A stretch of 64,000 nt of DNA, taken from assembly GCA_038317095.1 (NCBI GenBank), contig JBBQBB010000003.1:1-64000 (forward strand), given 5' to 3'. Below, piece by piece: positions 9,034-17,665 of the stretch; position 1 is the stretch's first letter, and each line of letters opens with the position of its first letter. The notes beneath the pieces are model-generated. The model saw only the letters and a list, made by a program, of their open reading frames with translations, had not been told where the DNA came from and made no database searches. The position numbers were made by a program, and so were the translations under genes. Origin of the DNA: JAGXTF01 sp038317095. GTDB taxonomy: Bacteria; Bacteroidota; Bacteroidia; NS11-12g; UBA955.

Positions 9034-9335
9034 AAAAAGGCCGGCGTTTGTAAAAAATCCGCGAATGCAAGATTTGGCCTCCTTCGCAATGCAACCTTCT
9101 AACGTCTTTACTTTCGTAAAAATCATCCAGACTTTGACATCTGGAATAAAAAAGCCTGGTTTTACTGCGTTGGTTCAGCCGGTATTGAAATAATGTTAAT
9201 TTTTCAAATGGAACCGGCCTTTTGTTGCAAATTTAGGATTTAAATTCTAGCCTAACAGCATTTGTTCATCGGATAAACATAAATAATTGGAGCCTAGTGA
9301 AAATGTATATTTTTAAGCAAGTCCTAATTTGGTTG

Positions 9336-9366
9336 TTGGCTAACAAATTATTTTATCCTACTTTTG
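9336..9366 (+). promoter_or_regulatory. Putative Bacteroidota-type promoter for the 52-residue membrane protein
   Basis: TTG at 9336-9338 and TACTTTTG at 9359-9366 are separated by 20 bases, matching the -33/-7 pattern (TTG, TAnnTTTG) of the primary sigma factor in Bacteroidota. The ATG at 9380 follows closely, so the leader would be very short. Confidence 0.5.
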
Positions 9367-9379
9367 CAGCCCTATCACC

Positions 9380-9538
9380 ATGACAGAAGTTAAAAAACGC
9401 AAAACCGGATTGTATTGGACCATTTGTTTGGTATCTGCTGTAGCCCTTGTGCTTCTTACTATCTACGCCCCAGGCGGATTTTGGCTGGGTCTTCCTACCT
9501 TCTTCGGTGGTTTGGCTTTGGCCATGGACTGGGTTTAA
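9380..9538 (+). CDS. Small two-helix membrane protein (52 residues)
   Basis: The ATG at 9380 follows a good promoter. The peptide starts MTEVKKRKTGLYWTICL, with a basic N-terminus and a first hydrophobic helix at residues about 11-30 (YWTICLVSAVALVLLTIYA). A Pro-Gly turn leads into a second at about 33-50 (FWLGLPTFFGGLALA), and it ends MDWV. This looks like a conserved small inner-membrane protein rather than noise. It is convergent with the TetR-family gene, whose stop lies 29 bp away. No family function is known to me. Confidence 0.65.
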   Translation: MTEVKKRKTGLYWTICLVSAVALVLLTIYAPGGFWLGLPTFFGGLALAMDWV

Positions 9539-9566
9539 AACCCAAATTCTACCACCCCAACCGGAA

Positions 9567-10217
9567 TCAATAAGCGGAAACAAATCCGCTTGCAGCAACA
9601 GGCACTGCGGCGGGAGTTGGATTGCTTTGTACAAACAAAATCTCTTTTATTTGCCTTTGCAGGGTATTCATCATTAAAGTAAATACATCTTTGCTATTTC
9701 TTGTTTTGGCTATGCCATAACACCCTTGCAATTGTCCTATAATGGAATAGGCCATACTGCGGGCATCTATGCTAGCCTTAAATTCACCACTCGATTTGCC
9801 TGCCAAAATTGCTTTTTGCAATATTTTCTCCTCAGATTCTAGCACAAACTCTATCTTTTTTCTAAAAATTTCATCTTCATGACTCATTTCAAGCATCAAA
9901 TTTCCCAATACATCGCCGCGGGCTACACCCATTTCTGTAATGTTCATTTTTTCCCTTTCCAATATAGCAAGAATTTCTGAACCAATCTCTTGGGTTTTAT
10001 TTTCTAAAGGTGCCCATTTTTCTAAATACATCGGCAAAATAATTTCATCTATTACTGAATAGCCCAAATCCATTTTTCCAGGAAAATAATGATAAAAGGC
10101 GCCCTTTGTAATTCTTAATCTCGCAATTTCTTTATCTGTTCTAAGGGTATTAAATCCATGTTCGCGAATGGCTTCGAAACACTTGTGCATGATTTTATCC
10201 CTGGTGGCCTTGGTCAT
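9567..10217 (-). CDS. TetR/AcrR-family transcriptional regulator
   Basis: From the ATG at 10217 the protein has 216 residues. Residues 1-50 carry a TetR-type helix-turn-helix (MTKATRDKIMHKCFEAIREH, then LRTDKEIARLRITKGAFYHYFPGKMDLGY), with the characteristic KGAFYHYFPGK recognition and connecting segment. The C-terminal helical domain would bind a ligand and dimerise; its ending, AAVPVAASGFVSAY, is a likely disordered tail. An upstream extension of 28 codons to 10301 is rejected because it crosses a TATATTTG promoter-like element. It could control its own gene or neighbours such as galE; its ligand is unknown. Confidence 0.88.
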   Translation of the reverse strand: MTKATRDKIMHKCFEAIREHGFNTLRTDKEIARLRITKGAFYHYFPGKMDLGYSVIDEIILPMYLEKWAPLENKTQEIGSEILAILEREKMNITEMGVARGDVLGNLMLEMSHEDEIFRKKIEFVLESEEKILQKAILAGKSSGEFKASIDARSMAYSIIGQLQGCYGIAKTRNSKDVFTLMMNTLQRQIKEILFVQSNPTPAAVPVAASGFVSAY

Positions 10218-10223
10218 ATACGG

Positions 10224-10231
10224 CAAATATA
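10224..10231 (-). promoter_or_regulatory. Possible -7 element for the TetR gene
   Basis: On the minus strand TATATTTG matches TAnnTTTG and lies 6 bases before the ATG at 10217, which would make the transcript nearly leaderless. No clear -33 TTG at the usual distance was found. Confidence 0.3.
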
Positions 10232-10383
10232 CATACCAGTTTGTTTTGTGTGGAAATCTATGTGGATAACTGCAAAAATAAATTCTGAGAAATCGCCACA
10301 AACCTCAATGGCTAAAGGCTTCTACAGCCCTAGAACAGTTATAATCCACAATGCATGTGCAGCCAATGGGGATAACCTTATTT

Positions 10384-11391
10384 TTAATCTTTGGATGCAT
10401 TTTTTTGCCAATTCCAAGCATCCCTCATCATGTCTTCTATGCTAAAACGAGCTTTCCAACCGAACACTTTGTTAATTTTTTGGGTGTTGGCCCAAACTTG
10501 TACCACATCCCCGGCCCTTCTAGGTCCTATCTTATATGGCACTTTGGTGGCATTCACTTTTTCAAAGGCTTCTATCACCTCTAAAACTGTGTTGCCGTTG
10601 CCCGTGCCAATATTAAACACTTCAAACCGATCCGCTAGTTCCGGGGTAAGCAATCGGTCCAAAGCAGCAACGTGCGCCTCTGCCAAGTCCACCACATGAA
10701 TGTAATCTCTTATGTTCGATCCATCCCTTGTATTGTAATCGTTCCCGTGCACCGTTAATTCATTTCTTAGACCTGCAGCGGTTTGGGTAATATACGGAAC
10801 CAAATTGTTCGGAACTCCTAAGGGCAATTCCCCAATTTTTCCACTTTTATGGGCACCCACTGGATTGAAGTACCTCAAACATTGGGTTTTGCACCAAAGT
10901 GTATCCTGCAAAATTACCTCACACATTTGTTTGGTCGCGCCGTATGGTGAAGTTGCCGCTTTGGTAGGTTCTAATTCTGTTACTGGCACATTGTCTGGCT
11001 CTCCATAAACAGTGCAACTGGAAGAAAAAACGAGGTTGGACAAATTTGCTTTTTCCATGGCTTCCAACAAAGTAATTAAACCGCCCACATTGTTGCGGTA
11101 ATAAACCAATGCTTTTTCTACACTTTCGCCTACCGCTTTGTAAGCCGCAAAATGAATAACGGCTTGAATCTCAAATTGCTCAAATACGCTGAGATATATT
11201 GTGGGGTCGTTTACATCTCCTTTTATAAAATGCACAGATTTACCCGTAATGCTCTCAATGCCATCTATTGCCGAAAGTCGGCTGTTGCTTAAATTGTCAA
11301 GTATTATAGGATTGTAGCCTGCTTCTACCAAACTCACCACGGTGTGAGACCCGATAAAACCCAACCCGCCCGTTACCAAAATGTCTTTCAA
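10384..11391 (-). CDS. galE: UDP-glucose 4-epimerase
   Basis: A 335-residue extended SDR that interconverts UDP-glucose and UDP-galactose (or the GlcNAc/GalNAc pair). The NAD-binding motif TGGLGFIGSH lies at residues 7-16 and the catalytic YxxxK appears as SPYGATKQ near residue 150, preceded by SSSCTVYGEP. The length, the C-terminal RRAGDVVQVWA block and the FGWKAR ending match GalE closely. It is the last gene of a minus-strand unit, 3 bp after the WbpD-like acetyltransferase, so it probably supplies the surface polysaccharide with UDP-galactose-type precursors. Confidence 0.95.
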   Translation of the reverse strand: MKDILVTGGLGFIGSHTVVSLVEAGYNPIILDNLSNSRLSAIDGIESITGKSVHFIKGDVNDPTIYLSVFEQFEIQAVIHFAAYKAVGESVEKALVYYRNNVGGLITLLEAMEKANLSNLVFSSSCTVYGEPDNVPVTELEPTKAATSPYGATKQMCEVILQDTLWCKTQCLRYFNPVGAHKSGKIGELPLGVPNNLVPYITQTAAGLRNELTVHGNDYNTRDGSNIRDYIHVVDLAEAHVAALDRLLTPELADRFEVFNIGTGNGNTVLEVIEAFEKVNATKVPYKIGPRRAGDVVQVWANTQKINKVFGWKARFSIEDMMRDAWNWQKNASKD

Positions 11392-11394
11392 AAT

Positions 11395-11982
11395 TTAACT
11401 TATTCGTTTAACGGTTCCATTTAACAATTGGTAAGTTTGACCGCTTTCTGGGCAGGGCGCCATTCCGCTTGGGTCAAAGTTTAATCGGTGTCCGAATTCA
11501 CTCATCCAACCCAATTGGCGGGCAGGATTTCCAACCAGCAACGCAAAATCGGGTACATTTTTGGTCACTACCGATCCCGCACCGATAAAAGCAAATTTAC
11601 CAATATCGTGGCCGCAGACTATGGTGGCATTTGCCCCAATGCTAGCACCTTTGCCAACATGTGTTGTAGCGTATTGTCCGCGCCTATTTACTGCACTTCT
11701 AGGGTTGGTTACATTGGTAAAAACGCAGCTAGGCCCCAAAAAAACATCGTCGGCGCAAATAACCCCAGTATACAAACTTACATTGTTTTGAATTTTAACG
11801 TTGTTACCCAAAACCACTTCTGGGCTGATGACTACATTTTGCCCCAAATTGCAATTTTTGCCAATTTTACAATTGGACATAATGTGGCTAAAGTGCCAAA
11901 TTTTGGTCCCTTCTCCTATTTCACAACCGGCATCAACGATGGCAGTTTCATGGCTAAAATATCCTTTATCTTCTGTGCTCAT
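11395..11982 (-). CDS. WbpD/WlbB-like sugar N-acetyltransferase
   Basis: A 195-residue left-handed beta-helix protein with hexapeptide repeats (GEGTKIWHFSHIM, IGKNCNLGQNVVI, IGANATIVCGHDIG). The segment IWHFSHIMSNCKIG and the block FTNVTNPRSAVNRRGQY resemble WbpD/WlbB, which acetylates the 3-amino group of UDP-2-acetamido-3-amino-2,3-dideoxyglucuronate using acetyl-CoA. No WbpB, WbpE or WbpI homologue is seen near it, so the substrate is inferred only. Its start abuts the stop of the Fe-S gene (11983) and galE follows 3 bp later. Confidence 0.8.
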   Translation of the reverse strand: MSTEDKGYFSHETAIVDAGCEIGEGTKIWHFSHIMSNCKIGKNCNLGQNVVISPEVVLGNNVKIQNNVSLYTGVICADDVFLGPSCVFTNVTNPRSAVNRRGQYATTHVGKGASIGANATIVCGHDIGKFAFIGAGSVVTKNVPDFALLVGNPARQLGWMSEFGHRLNFDPSGMAPCPESGQTYQLLNGTVKRIS

Positions 11983-13281
11983 TTATGATTCCTTTGCCCA
12001 ATTTCCTTTATCCATTTGGTTAAATTGCCAAGGTGCGCCGTTGTTTTCCAAATTGGTAAACATGCCATTTAAACTGGATGGTGCCGCACTTTTTTCCATA
12101 ACTTGGTATTGGCGCATTTGCATAATTATATCTACCGGGTTTATATTTACAGGACAAGCTTCAACGCAAGCATTGCACGTGGTGCAAGCCCACAATTCTT
12201 CAGCGCTGATATAGGTATGGAGGTCTTTGTCGTCCTCTTTATTTGCGTCGATGTTGGCCCCAACTTCTTCCAAGCGGTCGCGTGTTGCCATCATCACTTT
12301 CCTAGGAGACAATAATTTTCCTGTAATATTGGCGGGGCATACACTGGTGCATCTTCCACATTCAGTGCAAGAATAGGCGTCCATTAAATTTTTCCAACTT
12401 AAATCTTTGACGTCTTTGGCTCCAAATCCAGCCGGTGGTTCATAACCTTCTGGCGGCAATGCCGATGGATCCATCATCAATTGAACCTCGGTAGTTACAC
12501 TTTCAATATTGGCAAATTCGCCTTGTGGTTTTAGCGGTGTATACCAAACATTGGGAAAACTCATAATTATATGCCAGTGTTTACTGTACGGCAAGTAGTT
12601 CATAAAAACAAAAATACCGATGATATGGAACCACCACATACTGCGTTCCCAAATCACCAATGTTGTGTCGGAAAAAGATTCAAAAAAAGGCAATAAATAC
12701 TGGCTGATTGGAAACGACCCTGCTGCCAAATAATGGGCATGACCTCGGCCTTGAAGAACCAAATCCATGGCGTTCATTTTTAACAAAGCAGCCATTAAAA
12801 CAATTTCAGCTATCAATATTATGGTTGCATCGCGCTGTGGCCACCCATCCAAATCTTTGCTGTTCAGCCTAGGGATTTTTAACACATGTCTGCGGAAAAG
12901 GAAAACCACACAGCCTAAAAGCACCGCAAATGCCAAAATTTCAAAAAATCCGATAGCAATATCATAAATGGGTCCAATGAAAGAAAGCACCCTATGTGTG
13001 CCAGCAATGCCGTCTATTAAAATTTCAAGAACTTCTACATTAATTAATACAAACCCTACATAAATGAAAATATGAAGAATACCAGCAACAGGGCGTTTCA
13101 CCATTTTGCTTTGGCCCAAAGCCACCAATGCCATTTGTTTCCATCGGGCAGCTTTATTTTCGTTGAGTTTTAATTCTCTTCCGAGAAAAATATTGCGTCG
13201 AATAAAACGCACCCGTTTGGCAAACATCCAAACTGAAACGCCAAACAACAATACAAACAGAATCTGACTAACAAGGGCCAT
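11983..13281 (-). CDS. Membrane-bound 4Fe-4S dicluster protein (heterodisulfide reductase/NarI-like)
   Basis: A 432-residue protein with an N-terminal membrane domain of several helices (residues about 5-270) and a C-terminal ferredoxin-like domain. The latter has two clusters: CTECGRCTSVCP at about 310-321 and CTTCNACVEACP at about 367-378. This architecture is known in Bacteroidota as a GlpC/HdrC-like electron carrier that probably passes electrons between quinones and a soluble oxidoreductase; its partner usually carries the CCG domains, and I do not see one here. It starts a unit with two sugar-nucleotide genes. Confidence 0.8.
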   Translation of the reverse strand: MALVSQILFVLLFGVSVWMFAKRVRFIRRNIFLGRELKLNENKAARWKQMALVALGQSKMVKRPVAGILHIFIYVGFVLINVEVLEILIDGIAGTHRVLSFIGPIYDIAIGFFEILAFAVLLGCVVFLFRRHVLKIPRLNSKDLDGWPQRDATIILIAEIVLMAALLKMNAMDLVLQGRGHAHYLAAGSFPISQYLLPFFESFSDTTLVIWERSMWWFHIIGIFVFMNYLPYSKHWHIIMSFPNVWYTPLKPQGEFANIESVTTEVQLMMDPSALPPEGYEPPAGFGAKDVKDLSWKNLMDAYSCTECGRCTSVCPANITGKLLSPRKVMMATRDRLEEVGANIDANKEDDKDLHTYISAEELWACTTCNACVEACPVNINPVDIIMQMRQYQVMEKSAAPSSLNGMFTNLENNGAPWQFNQMDKGNWAKES

Positions 13282-13318
13282 AGAAGTAGGTGCTGCGAAA
13301 ATAGGGAAAAAAGCGGAT

Positions 13319-14260
13319 TTATATTTTGTTCAATTGCACAATGGTTTGATTATATTCTTCTACCATTTCCTTTACTATTTCCCCTGCTTCTTTAATTTTA
13401 TGAATCATAGCACTTACCTGACCAATTTCCAATTCACCTTCTTCTATATCCCCAAGAAACATGCCCTTTTTTGCCCTTCCGTGTCCAAGCAAAACTGCCA
13501 ATTCATTGGCAGTTGCATCACTTTTGTAGGCTTCTAACACCTTGCTGTAAAATGGGTTTTTTACCAAACGCACAGGAACCAATTCTTTCAAGGTTAATTC
13601 TGTGCCACCATCTCCCGTTTCTACAATGGCTTTTTTAAAATTTTCATGGGCGCTGCTTTCTTCAGATGCAGCAAACAAACTACCCACTTGCACTGCTTCT
13701 GCACCAAGGCAAAATACCGCCGCCATGGCTTTTCCACTTCCAATACCCCCGGCGGCAATTACGGGTAAGGTGCATATTTCTTTTACCATGGGTATCAAAC
13801 ACAGGGTGGTGGTTTCTTCACGGCCATTGTGCCCTCCCGCTTCAAAGCCCTCTGCAACGATGGCGTCTACTCCCACTTCTTGGCATTTTTTTGCAAACTT
13901 TGTGTTCGCCACTACATGTACAACCACAATCCCTTTTTCCTTCAACCATTGGGTCCATATTGAAGGATTTCCAGCGCTTGTAAAAACAATTTTTACCCCT
14001 TCTTCAATGATGATATCCATTATTTTTTCAATTTCAGGATAGAGCAAAGGTACGTTTACCCCAAAAGGTTTTTGGGTTGCTTTTTTACATTTTTGAATAT
14101 GGATCCGCAGGGTTTCTGGATGCATACTTCCGCTACCAATGAGACCCAATCCGCCTGCATTGCTCACAGCACTGGCAAGCTCCCAACCGCTGCACCAGAT
14201 CATCCCAGCTTGAATAATTGGGTATTGAATTCCAAAAAGTTGCGTAATTCTGTTTTGCAC
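13319..14260 (-). CDS. Nitronate monooxygenase / enoyl reductase (FabK)-like flavoprotein
   Basis: A 313-residue TIM-barrel FMN enzyme. Recognisable blocks are GIQYPIIQAGMIWCSG (phosphate/flavin entry), AGGLGLIGSG, DAIVAEGFEAGGHNGREETT, PVIAAGGIGSGKAMAA and GAEAVQVGSLFAASEES, all in the order of 2-nitropropane dioxygenase or FabK. The family includes nitronate monooxygenases and FMN-dependent enoyl-ACP reductases, and the sequence alone does not settle which. A CAAAAATA at 14265-14272, TATTTTTG on the coding strand, may be its -7 element. Confidence 0.85.
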   Translation of the reverse strand: MQNRITQLFGIQYPIIQAGMIWCSGWELASAVSNAGGLGLIGSGSMHPETLRIHIQKCKKATQKPFGVNVPLLYPEIEKIMDIIIEEGVKIVFTSAGNPSIWTQWLKEKGIVVVHVVANTKFAKKCQEVGVDAIVAEGFEAGGHNGREETTTLCLIPMVKEICTLPVIAAGGIGSGKAMAAVFCLGAEAVQVGSLFAASEESSAHENFKKAIVETGDGGTELTLKELVPVRLVKNPFYSKVLEAYKSDATANELAVLLGHGRAKKGMFLGDIEEGELEIGQVSAMIHKIKEAGEIVKEMVEEYNQTIVQLNKI

Positions 14261-14297
14261 TTCGCAAAAATAAGGGCTATTCTTTATCTTGCGCCCT

Positions 14298-14864
14298 ATG
14301 TCACTGGGATTGTTTAACAGCCATATTTTTGAACACCAATCTTTTTATTTTGAGTTGCGTTTGTTGCAAACCAAAGATGTAGCAGCTTTTCATAGCTTTA
14401 TCCTTAAAAACAGTGGAGAATTTAACGTGGCTTTTCCCGTTACTACTGCGGAAATCTTAAAAGGGGTGCAATCTACCAAGCACTGGATCGCACAGAAATT
14501 AGATGACGAAGCGCTGAACCGAAATAGGATTCTTGTTTTAATAAAAAGAGACACCCATGAAATTTTGGGTTATTTCTCGGCATTTGGTTTCGATTGGCGG
14601 GTGCCAAAATGCGAAATTGCTTGGATGCTGGATACCGATTGGCGTGGGCAAGGTTTGGCAACTTACATCGTGGGTAAAGGCATTCACCATTTGTTGCAGC
14701 AAGGCAAATTAGAGAAAATCATCTGCAGAATCGACCATTCCAATATAAAAAGTCTTTCTTTAGCGGCTAGGCTTGGGTTTACATCAGAAGCCATGCACCG
14801 TAAGGATTTTAGAAACGGAAATGACGACTTGGTAGACGTGGAATACATGGCCATTTGGCGTTAA
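14298..14864 (+). CDS. GNAT acetyltransferase, RimJ/RimL type
   Basis: 188 residues from the ATG at 14298; a TTG nine bases upstream is less likely. The fold begins FELRLLQTKDVAAFHSFIL and shows the acetyl-CoA loop in GQGLATYIVGKGIHHLL, with the diagnostic AARLGFTSEAMHRKDF near the end. RimJ/RimL-like enzymes acetylate protein N-termini or small amines; the substrate here is unknown. It is divergent from the flavoprotein gene and 58 bp upstream of accA. Confidence 0.85.
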   Translation: MSLGLFNSHIFEHQSFYFELRLLQTKDVAAFHSFILKNSGEFNVAFPVTTAEILKGVQSTKHWIAQKLDDEALNRNRILVLIKRDTHEILGYFSAFGFDWRVPKCEIAWMLDTDWRGQGLATYIVGKGIHHLLQQGKLEKIICRIDHSNIKSLSLAARLGFTSEAMHRKDFRNGNDDLVDVEYMAIWR

Positions 14865-14922
14865 ATCCATCTTTATAAAATAAATACCATTAATTTGCAC
14901 TCTTTTTAAAAAAACAATTACC

Positions 14923-15891
14923 ATGGCAGTAACACAGTGGCTCGATTTTGAAAAAGACATCGTAGAGCTAAACGAACAACTTGAAAAGACCCGCGAAACC
15001 CACGAAAAGGGTAAAGTGGACATGACAGATATGATTTCCAGTTTGGAGGATAAAATTCTGGTAGCCAAAAAACAAATTTACAGCCATTTAACAGGTTGGC
15101 AAAAAGTGCAAATTAGCCGACACCCAGATAGACCCTATACACTAGACTATATAGAAAATATTGCCACTGATTTTATAGAACTGCACGGGGATAGGCAAAT
15201 TAAAGATGACAAAGCCATTGTAGGTGGATTTGCCATGATAGACAACGAGCCTGTGATGATTATTGGGCAGCAAAAGGGCAGAAATACCAAACAACGCCAA
15301 CTGCGCAATTTTGGGATGCCAAACCCCGAAGGATATCGCAAAGCTTTGCGTCTGATGAAGTTGGCCGAGAAATTTAACCGTCCAGTTATTACCTTTATTG
15401 ACACACCAGGCGCTTCACCTGGCTTAGAAGCTGAGGAACGCGGGCAGGGAGAAGCCATAGCCAAAAATTTATTCGAAATGGCAACATTGTCTGTGCCTAT
15501 CATTTGCATCGTAATTGGCGAGGGTGCCAGTGGTGGAGCCTTGGGTATTGGCGTTGGAGACCGGGTTTTAATGATGGAGTATACTTGGTACAGCGTAATT
15601 TCTCCCGAGAGTTGTTCCTCTATCCTATGGCGCACCTGGGATAAAAAGGAACTAGCCGCCGAGGCTTTAAAGCTTTCTTCCGCAGATATGTTAAAAAATG
15701 GATTGGTAGATGGCATCATTCATGAACCCCTCGGAGGTGCACACCACGATCCTGAATTGGCCTATAAAAACATCAAATCTACCATTAAAAAAGAGCTTAA
15801 AGCCTTAAAACAACTAAGCCCTGAAGCCCTAGTGGAACAACGAATAGCTAAATTTTCTTCCATGGGTGCTTATGAAATTTTAGACGAATAA
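14923..15891 (+). CDS. accA: Acetyl-CoA carboxylase carboxyltransferase subunit alpha
   Basis: A 322-residue AccA that, with AccD, transfers the carboxyl group from carboxybiotin to acetyl-CoA in the first step of fatty acid synthesis. Matching blocks include LDFEKDIVELNEQL, ISRHPDRPYTLDYI, FIELHGDRQIKDDKAIVGG, GRNTKQRQLRNFGM, TFIDTPGASPGLEAEERGQG and GEGASGGALGIGVGDRVLMM. The length is typical and nothing is odd. It is the last housekeeping gene before the surface polysaccharide locus. Confidence 0.97.
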   Translation: MAVTQWLDFEKDIVELNEQLEKTRETHEKGKVDMTDMISSLEDKILVAKKQIYSHLTGWQKVQISRHPDRPYTLDYIENIATDFIELHGDRQIKDDKAIVGGFAMIDNEPVMIIGQQKGRNTKQRQLRNFGMPNPEGYRKALRLMKLAEKFNRPVITFIDTPGASPGLEAEERGQGEAIAKNLFEMATLSVPIICIVIGEGASGGALGIGVGDRVLMMEYTWYSVISPESCSSILWRTWDKKELAAEALKLSSADMLKNGLVDGIIHEPLGGAHHDPELAYKNIKSTIKKELKALKQLSPEALVEQRIAKFSSMGAYEILDE

Positions 15892-15910
15892 GTATTTTTT
15901 GGGTTACTAA

Positions 15911-15942
15911 TTGCGGTTTTAATGCCACCTTTTGTATATTTG
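15911..15942 (+). promoter_or_regulatory. Putative promoter of the polysaccharide locus
   Basis: TTG at 15911-15913 and TATATTTG at 15935-15942 are 21 bases apart, fitting the TTG/TAnnTTTG pattern. The first gene of the all-plus-strand locus starts 30 bases downstream at 15973. It is the best promoter candidate between accA and the locus. Confidence 0.55.
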
Positions 15943-15972
15943 CACATTATTGAGTAGAAAAAGTACTCAAAG

Positions 15973-16503
15973 ATGATTGAAACTTTAATCACATCTAAAA
16001 CCCGGATCAAACTATTGCTGAAATTCTTTTTGAACAGCAACACAACCTCCTATCTTCGAAATTTAGAAGAAGAGTTTGGGGAAAGCACCAATGCCATTCG
16101 ATTAGAGCTCAATAAATTTGAAGAAGCCAAAATGCTTACTTCGCAGCAAGAAGGCAAAAAGAAAATTTTTAGGGTCAATACCTCCCATCCGCTTTTTAAG
16201 GATTTGCACAGCATTGTGCTCAAATACATAGGTATAGATAAAATTGTAGAACATGTAATCCAAAGACTCGGTTCTTTGGAAAGGGTCTACCTCACCGGAA
16301 ACCTTTCTAGGGGCCAAGATGCAGATATTATAGACTTGGTTTTTATTGGGAATATCGACAAGGTATTTCTCGCAGAATTGATTGAAAAAGCAGAAAGCAG
16401 AATTCACAGGCGTATACGATGGATTAATTATATACCCAGCGAATTTTCGATGGAAAAAATAACACAAAACGACACAGAACCGCTTTTGCTTTGGAGTAGC
16501 TGA
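15973..16503 (+). CDS. Winged-helix regulator with nucleotidyltransferase-like domain
   Basis: A 176-residue cytoplasmic protein. Residues 1-65 form a winged helix of the ArsR/MarR kind (SKTRIKLLLKFFLNSNTTSY, FGESTNAIRLELNKFEEAKML, GKKKIFRVN). Residues about 95-160 resemble a minimal nucleotidyltransferase fold (VYLTGNLSRGQDADIIDLVFIG), but the usual GS..D.D catalytic pattern is only partly kept, so activity is doubtful. Proteins of this type commonly precede Bacteroidota capsule and O-antigen loci, where they are presumed regulators. It directly follows the putative promoter. Confidence 0.75.
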   Translation: MIETLITSKTRIKLLLKFFLNSNTTSYLRNLEEEFGESTNAIRLELNKFEEAKMLTSQQEGKKKIFRVNTSHPLFKDLHSIVLKYIGIDKIVEHVIQRLGSLERVYLTGNLSRGQDADIIDLVFIGNIDKVFLAELIEKAESRIHRRIRWINYIPSEFSMEKITQNDTEPLLLWSS

Positions 16504-16583
16504 AAAGCCCCACTCCATCTGTGTTGTAAGCTTTTTTAGGTCTCGTTTATGGGACTGAAGGGGCGAAGCTGTGAAATAAATAG

Positions 16584-17648
16584 ATGTCGGCAAATCAGAA
16601 ATTAATACCGGGCATGAATGGATTGAGGGCTATTTCTATTTCCATTGTGGTTCTGAGCCATATTGTAATAGCCTTCTATCCCAACCTAGTTAACCAAAAA
16701 TTACCCTTATTCTTCAATGGCTTTTTTGGTGTGAATATTTTTTTCGTACTCTCTGGTTTCTTAATCACCCGTTTGCTTTTGCTGGAAGAGATAAAATATG
16801 GATTCATTTCTTTAAAGAATTTTTTTGTAAGACGTGTTTTAAGAATATTTCCTGCGTATTATTTTTTGTTGTTTGTATATTTTATCATAAACCGATATGG
16901 AATAATTTATATAGATATTTCACCCAATTCATGGCTAACAGCACTAACATATACCAAATACTTTAATTGGAACCTTGATTTTGAGACGCTTCATTTTTGG
17001 TCATTAAGTGTGGAAGAGCATTTTTATGTATTTTGGCCCTTGATATTTTTAGCGGGTAAGAAAACAAGGAATATATTTATTGCAGCTGTATTAATTGGCA
17101 TTCCAATGGTTCGATTTTATTTTGCCAATTTTCATATGGAACAAACCAATTTCCTGAGCATGACCATTTTATTTAGAATTGATGCTATCATTATGGGTTG
17201 CGGCTTAGCTGTCATCATAGAGAAGCAAAAACGGTTTGAAGCCATTAAAAAATTAAATTTAAAACTAGGCGTTTTTATCATTTTTAGTTTATTGCTAATC
17301 CAATTTATTCCTTTATGGAGCCATATCAAAGTTATTGAAGTGCTGCGGCAAGCTGTTTTAGGATCTTTTGCTACCTTATCTAATCTGGCCATTGCTGCAA
17401 TTATTGTCTTAATATATTTCAATCCCCAGGCTATGGTGGTAAAGGGTTTAAATACATTTATTTTAGACTGGGTAGGAAGATTATCGTATAGCATATATCT
17501 ATGGCAACAACTTTTTCTTTCGGGTAAATCAGGTACAGTATTTCAGCTGCCTTGGAATATTCTAATGATTCTCGCCATTGCTGCGTTTTCGTACTATGTT
17601 ATTGAAGTGAGAATATTGAAATTCACAAAATATTTCAGAAAAGCTTAG
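16584..17648 (+). CDS. Acyltransferase 3 family membrane protein (OafA-like)
   Basis: 354 residues with about ten hydrophobic helices. Family marks are the N-terminal GMNGLRAISISIVVLSHI (with the conserved His) and FGVNIFFVLSGFLITRLLL, then FWSLSVEEHFYVFWPL and a C-terminal LSYSIYLWQQL. The family transfers O-acetyl or other acyl groups to sugars of LPS or capsule at the inner membrane. Sitting between the two regulatory genes, it is likely to O-acylate the polymer made by this locus. Confidence 0.88.
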   Translation: MSANQKLIPGMNGLRAISISIVVLSHIVIAFYPNLVNQKLPLFFNGFFGVNIFFVLSGFLITRLLLLEEIKYGFISLKNFFVRRVLRIFPAYYFLLFVYFIINRYGIIYIDISPNSWLTALTYTKYFNWNLDFETLHFWSLSVEEHFYVFWPLIFLAGKKTRNIFIAAVLIGIPMVRFYFANFHMEQTNFLSMTILFRIDAIIMGCGLAVIIEKQKRFEAIKKLNLKLGVFIIFSLLLIQFIPLWSHIKVIEVLRQAVLGSFATLSNLAIAAIIVLIYFNPQAMVVKGLNTFILDWVGRLSYSIYLWQQLFLSGKSGTVFQLPWNILMILAIAAFSYYVIEVRILKFTKYFRKA

Positions 17649-17665
17649 GATATTAATGCAGTTGG

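Larger units (their letters stand above)
8012..9335. other. Gene-poor stretch with repeats and one tiny ORF
   Basis: About 1.3 kb upstream of the T9SS pair lacks any gene longer than the 24-codon ORF at 8577-8651. It contains the second 53-bp repeat, a pair of 36-bp direct repeats (8859-8956) and a long hairpin (8978-9033). In 8012-8576 I see only AT-rich sequence with no supported gene. In 9034-9335 there are short inverted matches (AAGGCCGG near 9037 and CCGGCCTT near 9214) of uncertain meaning. Confidence 0.6.

Noticed and set aside
9034..9230. Possible small insertion element between AAGGCCGG and CCGGCCTT
   Set aside because: Only eight to ten bases pair, with no target duplication and no transposase.
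9353..9634. 93-codon minus-strand ORF opposite the small membrane protein
   Set aside because: It is antisense to the better-supported 52-residue ORF and overlaps the TetR gene end.
10158..10584. Plus-strand ORFs around the TetR/galE gap
   Set aside because: They are antisense to TetR and galE coding sequence with no motif.
16504..16583. Hairpin after the winged-helix gene as an attenuator
   Set aside because: Only short GC-rich matches are seen and no T-run follows; not convincing.
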